From Morchella semilibera (lineage: Eukaryota; Ascomycota; Pezizomycetes; Pezizales; Morchellaceae), in contig WBVU01000003.1 of the NCBI GenBank assembly GCA_009192285.1, positions 1,023,973 through 1,087,972 of the forward strand: a stretch of DNA of 64,000 nucleotides. The letters are read 5' to 3'. The notes below the pieces were generated by a model. It did no database searches. It was not told the DNA's origin and worked only from the letters and a program-made list of their open reading frames with translations. Positions 1 to 10,820 of the stretch are shown in pieces; within the stretch, counting starts at the first letter, position 1, and every line of letters starts with the position of its first letter. The translations under genes were made by a program, and so were the position numbers.

Positions 1-1645
1 TGGCGTACCGCTTTGGACCGGCCGGGGTGTAGATGGATGTGGTGGTTTCTGACGGCGGGTGGGGGGAGCGAGGTTTGGGTGGCTTGGCGGTGCGCGCTAG
101 GGTTGGGTACTTGGGTGCTTGTTTGGAGGGTGGGAAATGTAACCCATGCAACGACTGGCTTTTTTTTTCTTTTTTTTTGTTCTGTGTGGGGGGTTACGTT
201 GGGAAGGGGGGGTATACCGCTGAGCTGCTGCGGGGTGCTTGTGTTGGAGATGCAGTGGCGTACTGGTTAGTGGGTTTGCCTATGGAGGTAGGGACCTGTA
301 CAGACATGCATGCAGAGGTTTTGGTGGCCGTTGGGATGCGAGGTATCTTTTTATACGGAATCGTAGACCAGCACTTCGCATACATGGTGAGTGGACTCTG
401 CGTCCTGTGGTACTCTGTAGTGCGGGCTCTCCGCAGGAAAAGGGCGGTTCGGGCCCCAGCGCAGAGTTGGACAAAAATACAGAAGATATAGATACCGAAT
501 ACTAGCTGGCCATGGCCTCTAATGAGAACTACGCCCACCACCTCCCTCCCTAGTCCTAGTCTTGGAACTTTACTATACTATACACATGTACTACTGTGGT
601 TCGCTTTGGCTGCTGTCAATGATTCGTTTCCCGTAATATGTCCGGCCGGCCATTCTGCATGTTACGTACTCTTCCCTGCTTTTTGTTTTTCGTTTTGGAC
701 CTGGCTTGTCATGGCGTGGAGACGGGGTGGGGTGTGTTCAGGGTTCCCAATGATAATGCGGTGTTGTAATACATACCGACAAAACCCGCTGGTAGTACAG
801 TGAGTGAGTAGAGTACGGTATGATGATCTCTAGGTAGCATATAGATTTCATCTGTATCGACAATATATAGCATGGATATCATGGTAGTGACTTGGCGCCC
901 GGGGGAATCTTCATTTACCCCTACTAACCCTCGATTTATGCAGTTCATGAGTCGGGGGGAGAGGGGAAAACCTGGATTTTGAACTTCAAGGAACATAAGA
1001 CATCACTCGCTTACAGGGGCTGGCTGGGGTGGCGGGTGTTTGGGTGGTTGGGCGGTTGGGTGGTGTGGGGCGTACGCTGGGGGATATATGTAAATGTAGG
1101 CTGCTAAGGGCTGTACCCGGGGCGTTGGGGAAGCTATGAATGTATACTCTGCTCTATATCCACACCAATTCGGCAGACACTTGCCTTTACCACAACACGC
1201 CATACCTACCTACCTACCTACCTGCCTACCCATCTTATATAGCCCCCCCCCTAAACCCCGGGTTTGCAAGTACCATCATAAGCATATAGTGGCACCTCCT
1301 TACAGTGGAGACATCTACCAGGAAAACATGTATATCAAATCATTGGCACCTGCTTTTTAGTTCTTGCGTGCTCGTTGTAGAGAGGTATGTTACGGTGCGG
1401 GACGGTGCTCTATTCTCTATTCTCTAGGGCTAGATCTATGTATATGTAGAGCTGGGTACATACGCCCGCTGGCACAGCTTACACACACTGGTGCTTTGTT
1501 TCCGCGGTGTCTGGGTTACCGTGTTGTGGAGGCGGCGGGGAGACCTGAGGGGTGGTGGCGGTGGTGGTAGGGTCCTCCTCGGTGGTGGTGGTGTTGGGTG
1601 TTTCGCTGTCGGGGGTTGGGGCGTCTGCGGTCCGTTACGTTAGTA
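1..1645. other. Intergenic, G-rich, no gene recognised
   Basis: I see no convincing coding sequence here. The open frames lack plausible composition, splice structure or start context. The stretch is skewed to G on the plus strand and contains T and G homopolymers, a TACC tetranucleotide microsatellite near 1204-1230, and GGT-rich DNA around 1555-1600. Confidence 0.6.
1204..1230. repeat. TACC tetranucleotide microsatellite
   Basis: Six or so consecutive TACC units with one interrupted unit (TGCC). It is a simple sequence repeat with no visible link to a gene. Confidence 0.85.
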
Positions 1646-2476
1646 CTAGTTGCGGGCCCAATGGGTAAGATATATACCAGTGTCCATCTCCTCCCCGGCC
1701 GTAACCGCACCCCCCTTCGTGCCTCCACCCGGACTCCCAATCTTCCCCCCACCCCCACCAGGCACCCTCCACTTGACCCTCCACATACTAACCCTGACGC
1801 CCTTCTCGCCCGGCAACGAGGGCACAAAGAATCCCTTCACCTCGCCCACCACGCCCTCCACCAACTCCCTCAATCCCACCGGACACCCCGCGGCGTCGCC
1901 CGCCTTCCGCGGCCTGCCCCGCCTCGCAGCCCGCGGCGACAGCCCGCGCCCAAACCGCGCAAAATGGCGCCTAAGGTCCGCGCATCCGTCTGCGTCGCAT
2001 GCGCGCAGCACGTCGATTGCGACGCGCCAGCCGGCGCGGTCCACGGCGGACCGGAAGTGCCGCCGGAACAGCTCCTTCATGCGTTCGCTCACGTGCGCCA
2101 TGGGGAAGCTGTGCAGGAAGTGTTCGTAGGCGCGCTGGAGCTCGCGCTTGGTGTCGTCGTGGAGGACGAGGGTGATGTGGCCGGGGGAGGTGACGGCGCC
2201 GCGGATGGACCCCGTGCTGAGGGTTGAGATGCGGCAGGTGAGGGGGGGGAGGCGCGCGGTGGCGCCGTAGATGCTGGCGGGGAGGGGGATGCGGGTGCTG
2301 ACGGTTAGGGTCGAGGTGGGGGGGAGAAGAGGGTTGTTAGTGCTGTGTTGAGGGTTAGGACGCGGACGTCGGGGGGGAGAGAGAGGAGGGCGTAGAGCCA
2401 GGTGGGGGTGGTGGCTTTCACGGTGCGGGCGGTGAAGGGCGGGTGGCCGGTGGGCCAGGCGGCGGCGGCGGACATT
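1646..2476 (-). pseudogene. GC-rich hypothetical gene, frame broken in a C7 run
   Basis: I do not recognise this protein. From ATG 2476 the minus strand encodes an alanine/threonine-rich start (MSAAAAWPTGHPPF) and stays open to a stop just after a run of seven C (2318-2324). In a neighbouring frame the coding signal resumes at once (TLTVSTRIPLPASIYG) and runs without a stop to 1646, through a basic, arginine-rich region. No intron with GT/AG ends and the right phase joins the two parts, so the sequence as given holds a one-base frame change in the homopolymer. Either it is a young pseudogene or the C count is wrong; with the frame restored the product would be roughly 275 residues. The gene is much richer in G+C than its surroundings, with a strong preference for C at third positions. 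Confidence 0.5.
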
Positions 2477-5400
2477 GTGAAGGATTGAGATGGAGTTTTG
2501 TTATGTAGTGAGGCAGGAGGAGGGTGGTGGGGGGTAATTTATAGTCTGGTGACGGGTGGTGACGCAGTCCCGTGAAGTGACGTTTTGACTGCGGTGCCCG
2601 CGGCGTTCGGTGACCTTCTTTTAATTCTCCGGAAGAGTGATAAAGCCCGGCTGGTCCGATGGAAACAACGAGATTGTTGAAGACTCGGAGTGTCGTTAAT
2701 TGTGGTCTGGGATGGGTTCTCGGTTTTGGGGCCGGGCCGGCGCGACGAGCTCAATCCCGTGCCCGGGGTCTGTATTTCATAGCTCGAGGCCGGGCATGCG
2801 TCAGAAGCATATATTCCATCATCCCATCCAGGAGCTGAGCATTATCGTATCCAGCGCAGTCCCCACACAATACAGGTACTAACATGTACACGGAATGAGA
2901 GGTCCGAAATGTAGCCAGCGCCCTCCCCTCAGCCATAACAAGTATAATTCCTCAAGATTCATGGCGGTCGTTGCCTGCGGTAGGGTTAGGGTTACTGTTA
3001 CTGTTCCACCGTGCGGGTGTCTGGCATGCGTTTGTGGTGTCGTGTAGTGTACCGCCAGACGGCGGCGGCGGTGGTACACCTACCTACCCCAAGCGTAGGT
3101 CCCGCTGTGGTGGTGGCTGTGGAGTATGGTGCCAACGGTTACTCACGGTGAGCCGTTGGATGTCTGTGTTGTGTGGTCCGAGACCTCAGCGCAACTTAGT
3201 CGACCGGGTCCGGTGCAATATATGAATCTTCTGTCTCGGCGTAAACCGTTTGTAGAACCAGCTGCTACCGCAGAGTGGTGTGGGTGCGCACCCAGCAGTG
3301 CAGGAAGTGGGTCGTGGGGCCGGTCATGGGGTATCACTCGGTCGTCGGGGGCGGGCAGGGCGACATTGATTGATTGATTGATACTTCATACGGGCAGGGC
3401 GACATGACTGCTGCTTGGGATGGTGCTTATGGCCCTGAGGGTCGTGGGTGGATGTGGCTGTCTGCTGCTGTGTGTGCAGTACTGTACAGGTTCATGGGGG
3501 CTGCTATTGTCACGCCTGGGGTAATTTTGGGGTTTTAGTGGAAGCTTCTGATAGTTTTCGGTGGCTATGTAGGAGGAAGAGATTATTCGGTGGACATACT
3601 GTATTGTAGATCTTTGGTGTTATAGCTACATATAGCGTCCCCCATACATAGCCAACCACCAACCCTCCCCCTAGTTAGTAAGTAGCACAACCCACTCCCC
3701 CCTCCCGGCGGTCAGTACAGAAACCGGCCCCACAGCACCTAGCCCCCCCCCCACCGAGACCTCTCTCTATATTCCCAGCTAGTCTAACGCCTCCCCGCCC
3801 GCACACCAGCTACTGACTAAACCACCGCCGGGTTATAACAGACAGCTACAGGTAGTCAGCTTATAGTCACGAGTACAAGGCGGCCTCGCTGCAGAGGGCT
3901 ACATACTTGAATGGTATATACCGGTCGCTGTAGTGTACCCGTGGGCTATAGACTGGCCCTGGAGACCTTGCTATGTACGGGTGCGACCTGTCTTGGCACC
4001 AGAAGGCAGAAACGGAGCGGGGCGTCGCAGATCTATGTAAGTACCTGCCTGCGGTCCCTACGTCGTGCTCAGGTGCCCGGCTTACTGGCTTACGGGCCGC
4101 CAGCGGTTGTACTGGCTTGGGCACATTGGCTCGTTGCTGCGCGCCTTTAGAGACTCCTGCACTTGCCTGGCTGACGGCGGTGTACGAAGCTGTTCGACTG
4201 TCCGCGACACTCTCTGCCGCCGGGAGACCGGCGTTGGATAGAGGAATGTATGTATGTACTTCAGGGCGCCAATATATCCGCATACACACCACTAAGAACC
4301 TCCTGCTAAGAATGTTCAGCACCAAGCTAGCTCTATAAGCAACCCCATATCACGGACCCGGCGGTGGGGTTTCTCGCTGGCCGCGCTGGTTAGTGATATA
4401 TGAGTACGGGCGGTGACTCCCCGGGATGCGTAACTGGAGTAGCCATGGCCTGGCGTTTAGGCGCCGTTGCTGGTCTCGGGATATGTACCGACTGTATGTA
4501 CGTAAATACCCACTCGTGGCTGGCCCGCCCTTGAGTACTTACATGTAGTCAATCTGGCCCGTAATAGTAACGGAACTGATACATACTTCCTACATCACCG
4601 TCGGCCGGATATAAACATCAGCCTACCTAGAGCTTATCGGAGCCTGACCAGCCCTGATACTTGGAGGCTCGATCTGCAGGCTCGAACAGCATGCGCGGAT
4701 AGTTATAGTTAGAAGGTCAGGTTATCAGAAACTCTCAGTGGGGTGAGGGTTAGGGTTGTGCACTAGAGATCAGGTATCGGTGCGCTGGGTGAAGGGGGGG
4801 GGGGGGGTGCTTGTGCGGACTGATGTGGTGTGGAATGGACTTTTGGATATCTGGAGGTTTAAAGGTGCGGTTGTGGGGTCTAGATCTGTTACACGCACTG
4901 GGTGTATAATTGGTAGAAGTATATATATCAAAAGATATCCACTATCATGATCTGAGGTATCTCTGCATGCAGCAACGAGACAGGCGTGTGGGCCCCATAA
5001 CCGGGTTCTGTCTCTTCTGAAAGGTAGGATTAAATTATTCCAGAAATGAGGCCTAGAGCCTACCGAAATCAAACTTCCCCCAAGCGCCGTCCCCATGACC
5101 CTCCTAAAGTCAACAAACAAGGGAGGCGGTCGATAGTCCCCGGCCGTCACGGCAGCATAAAGACCAGCACTAGCCAAAGCCATAACGGGACTCTAGCTGG
5201 GTCGCTGAAAAGCACATTGTAATATAATACCAAGCGTGTGGCTAGCTAGGCGAAATCCCCAGGGAGTCCGATACCTGGTTTTGGTAGGGAGTTGAACTTT
5301 TTTCCCCCGTTGGCTGTTGGGATCGGTAGGGTTAGGGTTTTCTGTAACTTGATTTACCCAAGATCTTACCGGGCAGGGCACAAAAACTTTCCTCGTCAAA

Positions 5401-7586
5401 AATTTGCTAGCGTTGGGCCAGGGCTGGACGTAACCTAGGTCAGACCTGCCGTACCCGCTCCTTCGCTTCCTCCACGGCCGTGCTGCTAGACTAAGACCCA
5501 TTCTCTGGCCTGGTCCTCGTGAAGAGCTCTGTGCAGATGTCTATATCCGGTGTATACCAACTACGATTGGGACGTCTTGACTTCAGACTCCGTGACGATA
5601 GCAAAGGGCGTCAGTTGGTATCTCGGACGGACCACAACTTGGAAGGTCAAGAACACTCTCCCGAGAAATGATGGGACCCATATCGATGTTTATAAGAAAC
5701 CTTCTAGAAAGCTCTAACATACTCTCTACTACAACATCGAACAAGATGGCGAGGGGCATCCTCAATATAGAACCAAGAACATGGCGATCAGCGGGTGCAA
5801 CGGCTGACCAAATGAGTCACAGAATACGAACCTTACCCAGGGCATTGGAAGGTGATTCACATTTGTCCTTGCCACCCCCCGGCGTGTCCAAAATGGAGGG
5901 CGGACGTTAGAGGTAAATACCGTCTCCATGTCCAGAGTCAGAAAAGAGGGCTCTCTACTCGAAATCCGGGTTTTATGAGTGCGTTGTATTACTGTGGGGG
6001 GGGGGGGGGGGCGGTGTATGTATATCTAGAGCACACTAATTCAGTTTGTTTTACCATACCGAATCCCCCCGCCTCGGGACAGCCTCTGATGTAATATAGC
6101 AGATGTAATCTCAGGACCTTAAGCCTTTCTCGATAGCGCATCATGAGGTGAATAATCAAGTGAGACCTTTGATCTCGCCCTGTCACGGAAGAATCAGTAA
6201 TCGCAGGATATGTAAATGTCGGGAATAAGTAGCAAACGTAACTACGCATAGGGAAAATATACTGGCCTAGATACATATCTCTGAATTCCCATATATAAAA
6301 CCGGTAAAATAGGCCTAATGCTTCAGTAGAATTATACACATCCCAAGTCTTTCATCGACTAATCCGACAATAAGGCCCGGAATGAAATTTGCGTACGTAT
6401 ATGTGCCTATCTCTTCCCCCGACAGATCCACCCACCAGCAGCAAAAGAAGCAGCCCAGATCTCGATGCGTATACGGTGTCGGGTGGGTAGGTCCGTCGCT
6501 TTGAGTAGCACATTATCCTTCCCCAGCGGAACCTCACCACTGTAAATTCGTTAATCATTGGTGAAATCTTTTGTATGCAAAGAGATTCTTCGTATTGACG
6601 CATCCTTGATATTTTTCTGTATCCCTCAGTCAATGTGTGCTCTATTGTGCGTACAGCTCGTAATCGGCCTACGGCGGCTGAGTTGATAGTTCTTGATTGA
6701 TATTGCTGCACCTGTTAGCTGTCATTGTAGCCTATGGTACAGCCGCGTCCGCAAAGCTTTGGCATCCTGTAGAAGCATCCGCGATTACAACAAGCAAAAT
6801 ATTCCGGTCCCTTCCTCGAAAGGTAGGGTTGCGAAGGGTTGTGATAGACGGCAGTATAGGGATATGTAACTATAAATTGTCTTTGCAGTCGCTCTTATCT
6901 GGTTGTTTAGACCGCGATTTGAACTCATGCAAAGCTTTGCGGCCGTACGCACATGTAACGTATGTGAGTAATGTAATTAATGAAGTAAACAAAAAAAAAA
7001 CGTATGAGTCACCACCTATCACTCGGACAAATATCAACACACGTGATTGTCCGCAAGCTCTGTGAACAAATTTCAAGCCTCACCGCATGCAACCTTTAGT
7101 AGCGAGGAATAAAAATTGAAATTCTTACCTCTTTGTGGGCCTGACGAGAAAAGTCCTGCCTTGTCGGAAACCTTGTACTCAACTTATGTATAGCTGGCTT
7201 GTCTGCACGGCCCCCTCCAATTTCCATATACATTTAGATCACTAGTAGTGATATAAAAAAAATGGCCTGATCTTTGCATCCCTAAGACGTCACTCTGCAA
7301 GAGAATGGAGCAGCCAACTACCACATGGCCTGTTACTCGTCCAATTTCTTACATAGAATAAGACTCGCACCCTTGTGGGTAAGTGAAAAAATTTCCTTCT
7401 TTTTCATCCCTACCCTGCTCCTCCTTTCAATCTTCCATCTCTCTCGACTCAACTACCACGACCTGTATCGTCAGCCTTCATCGAACCATCTCTCCAACGC
7501 TCCTTTTCCTTCGGTGCCCATTAAACTCTGCCAAATATTCACAGCCGCGGTACCCCAGTTAATCGAGGTCATCCATAACCAGCAAC
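2477..7586. other. Intergenic, no gene recognised
   Basis: About 5 kb without a gene I can support. It holds a short TTGA microsatellite near 3366-3382, G homopolymers near 4796-4807 and 5996-6011, three paired TTAGGG units (2981-2994, 4748-4758, 5327-5340) and one TACATGTA palindrome (4540-4547). Several frames above 100 codons exist on both strands of 3867-4338, but none shows protein-like composition. Confidence 0.55.
2981..2994 (+). repeat. Paired telomere-like TTAGGG units
   Basis: TAGGGTTAGGGTTA matches two units of the common fungal telomere repeat. Similar pairs lie at 4748-4758, 5327-5340 and, on the other strand, 22884-22897. They are too short to be a telomere and may be chance, old repair scars or binding sites for telobox proteins. 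Confidence 0.5.
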
Positions 7587-7913
7587 ATGGTTGAAAAGGC
7601 CCCCGTAGACGCAACCAATTTCTGCAAGTCCAACCCCAATACCATTTACTGGCACATCCCGAAAGTTCGCATTCCAACTGGGCCGTTCAATGATACCCCC
7701 TCCAGCCCAATATTTATCGTCGGTGTTCGAGGCTCAGATTCGGCCAGAAAGAAGCTCGAGGGTGAAGAAGTGATTGTTGGATCCCCGCCACGAAGGAGGA
7801 CTTCCGGGGCCCATCCGGCGATCACCGGAAGTGAGGAGTATTTTGTCCAGTGGAAATGGCGGACATTGGCACACATGGGACTATTGAGGTCTTCCGGGGG
7901 AGCTGGTCGATGA
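7587..7913 (+). CDS. Small hypothetical protein, 108 aa
   Basis: I do not recognise this protein. The ATG follows a 150-nt pyrimidine-rich leader of the kind seen before many fungal genes, and its context (AACATGG) is good. The predicted protein begins MVEKAPVDATNF, has an acidic/basic middle (KKLEGEEV) and an arginine patch (SPPRRRTSG), and ends in a glycine-rich tail. No signal peptide or membrane segment is visible. I found no convincing intron, but the tail (residues about 95-108) is weak and a missed donor near the end is possible, so the true C terminus may differ. No neighbour suggests a role. Confidence 0.4.
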   Translation: MVEKAPVDATNFCKSNPNTIYWHIPKVRIPTGPFNDTPSSPIFIVGVRGSDSARKKLEGEEVIVGSPPRRRTSGAHPAITGSEEYFVQWKWRTLAHMGLLRSSGGAGR

Positions 7914-10260
7914 CCATTACCTTCGGCCTCCCCGTTTCAGCTTCTGACAGGTTGAAGGGTCGGATGAATGTTATTTCTTAATCTGTCTATATTGGGCGAA
8001 AATGGCGTTTTTTTTTTCTTTTATCCATCCTCGGTTGTTCCAATAAATCTCCACTTATTTCCCGTCAGCAAACAACCAACCCTCGTCTGTCTTTTCTTTT
8101 ATGTATTCTTTGTCTCATCTCCCGTGGCTGTGGAGCTCATTCTGTTGGCTTGGTTCGCTAGTTACGATAGAGCCGTATTACCAGGTGTGTCTTTTCTTCT
8201 CCGCCGGCGTACCACCCCTTATTTATAATGTTACTGACAGAGGTTAGAAAAGATATTTCTTTGCTATTTTTTCGTAAAAGTGGAATCAATGGTGGTTACC
8301 ATGTTATGACTTGGTCAGTATGTATTTCTCAAATGTTCCTCAATGTTTCCCTGGGACGACCCAATTGTTTTCAACATCTAACTTCGTTCAAGTCTCTTGA
8401 CTTGCTTTCGTTTTTCCAGCTCTGTTATGGTACTCGATGATGGCTGTGGTCCTTTTTTCCTGTGTGCTGGTTATCTATCTCTTAGTACGAAGTATTATCT
8501 CATTCAGCCGGATTAATCTTGATTCAAATACTAACCAAGAGGAATGAATTCAGCGAAAAATTTCTTGGATAGTCAGTGTCGGGTCGAAAAAAAGAGTGGA
8601 CTTGTGTTCCTACTTGAATGTCACAGCTCTTGGCAGTTTGGTCGACTTATAACCGTTTCCGGATTTATTGGAAATCTGTTTGAAAGATTGAAGGGGATAA
8701 CGTCATCTCTAGCAGGAGCCAAGACAATGAGGTATGGTCTTACGTGGATATACAGCTCCTCTTGTATGTTGTATGTGTTGTCTATTCGTTTCAATTCTCC
8801 TTTTATTCAGAGTGCACCGTCTCTCCTTTACAGTTGATGATATGAAGAGGTAGCCACTATTTAAGATCAAGTTTCTTACTCGGTTTTACTTTTTCCGCCC
8901 GGTTGCTTCGGGGGTGTTACAAGTTCCCATATCAAACCGGATTCTAAGCTGCTATTTCAGTATAAACCCGAGTCCGTCGGGTATGAAGATCGGTGCGACT
9001 ATCCTTCGGGGCGCTTGTGCCCGTGGGGCTGCTGTGAAAGGTGCGGTGGAGACCAGATATCAACACGATTCGATTATAAAATGGTTGAAGGCGCCCAAAG
9101 GCTAGTACTGACGAGTCTACGTCCGTGGATAACGGCTCTTTACCTGCCGCGCGTCTATAGAATACAATACTAACATCCCAAAAACGCGAGAGATTTGTAT
9201 TTCAAGAGCAGCGCGGCTGGTTGGAAATTGTATGCTAGTATCACCCTTGATGACCTATCATGTAGTATTTTTATAAGTTGTTGGCGGCGTGGGCCGCCTA
9301 GCTCTTCTGCCATCAACGTCCCCGCGAGATTAGGCACATTTTGATATCAAGTCAGAATAAAGATATGCAGTATGATTTATGCTCGGCATCATCAAACAAG
9401 GTTAACGTGTTTGAAAGATGGAGAGGATAGACTATCACATCCTGTGAATTAGTCTGAGAGCTGGGAATGTGAGGCGATGGTTCCTCTCTCCCGAGGAATA
9501 GCTTTAGGCCGTTGAGCGATTATTATGTAAATCTAATTTCCCAGACGTGAAAAATGCCATACATTCTCGACTCGTGAACAGAATACCGCCCCCGGTCTTG
9601 GTATGTGAGGCGGTTGCACCCAAAGTCTTGAAATTCACATTTTGGATCTCGTAAGATATTCATCCCCTGATCTTATTCAACTGACGATCTTCATGCGAAA
9701 CCACGGGAGGCCCCCCCACTACTGCATGATCCATGTAAACACTCATCATATATCACTCGACATAATTTGCCAGTGCTAGAACTCATGACCAGAACTGCCC
9801 TAGCTCTAGACGGAGAAGAAAACAAATTCGAAAGGGTTTCCGATGGGACTGTCCAATTTTGATATCAATCGCAAAGTGTAGGTGGTGTCTGTGGCCCGGT
9901 AAATCTTATCTTATCGACTAGAATCTATCAATTCTGTTGTGATACCTACCCAAAACGAATGAAAGAGTTCGGATGAGGTTTTTTTAAGTGTTGCGATCAT
10001 GACAACGACGGGTGACATTTTGCGCCCGTGGTATGTAATAATAAATCCAAAATATCGGGACCATCGTGATCTAACAGTCTCCCACCGAGCTGTTGGAATC
10101 TTCCGCGAGAAAGATGACTTTTCCCCGCAAGTTGGGTCCCCGAAGCTAACCGATCGGGTAAATAAGCGGGAAGTAGAGTAAACAAAGCGGCGCCTGATCA
10201 GCGGGCCGAAACTCTTTTTGGGAATCAACCCTTGCGCGTGTGATCGGGTGCAGCCCAATC
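7914..10260. other. Intergenic, no gene recognised
   Basis: T-rich DNA at 7968-8500 could be the 3' region of the small gene at 7587. The rest is unremarkable single-copy-looking sequence. A 145-codon minus-strand frame at 9911-10348 has no protein-like composition and overlaps the inverted-repeat element. Confidence 0.5.
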
Positions 10261-10386
10261 TACTCGTATTTCGCTGACGTTTGTGGACGCGACTGATATT
10301 GCATGCCATACAAAAATACGCCAAGCTTAAGATTTTGGGTGTATGCAATAATGGCCCAGTTCAAAAACGTCAGCGAAAAACGAGTA
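10261..10386. mobile_element. Miniature inverted-repeat element (MITE) with TA ends
   Basis: Two 22-nt arms, 10261-10282 and 10365-10386, are reverse complements with a single mismatch. Each arm ends in TA outermost, which fits a TA target duplication of the Tc1/mariner-pogo superfamily. The right arm's reverse complement reads TACTCGTTTTTCGCTGACG. The 126-bp unit has no coding capacity, so it would be non-autonomous. It sits about 430 bp upstream of the glutaminase A-like gene. Confidence 0.6.
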
Positions 10387-10820
10387 CATGTTGCATGAGA
10401 ACTGTGCAGCCGCAGATGAGCAGGGTCCACATTTTTTTGCGGGGAATGTCTGGGTTAGGGCTCGGTTCAGGCTGAAGAGGAAGCGATCTTCACAACACAA
10501 ACCGCCCTGGGAGCTACAACATGTACTCCCCCTCAATTTATGCCATTTAGGGTATCACTTCGGAGGATAAACTGAGGAGCTGATCTTTCTTTGTTTGTCG
10601 ACTCGATTTTAACTGCTCTAGGGTGGTGAGCTCCTGACCAGGTGTCGTTGCGTTCGGTGTTTGGTGTGGGCTTCCCTCATAAGATTGGTCTAGCTCTAAA
10701 AATAATTTAAGACTAACCTCTTAGCTTCCCCGCACCTTCTCTTCCTTGAGCCATTTTGTATTCCATCGTTATTCGGTTTTTCAGATCTTTTGTTGAAAAA
10801 AATTGGGAACGCGACACAAG

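Noticed and set aside
33-491. 152-codon frame near the left edge
   Set aside because: Glycine/valine bias follows the G-rich strand composition; no gene signals.
3867-4338. Overlapping 152- and 121-codon frames on opposite strands
   Set aside because: Both are open together, which points to biased base composition, and neither product looks like a folded or typical disordered protein.
9911-10348. 145-codon minus-strand frame
   Set aside because: It overlaps the inverted-repeat element and has no coding composition.
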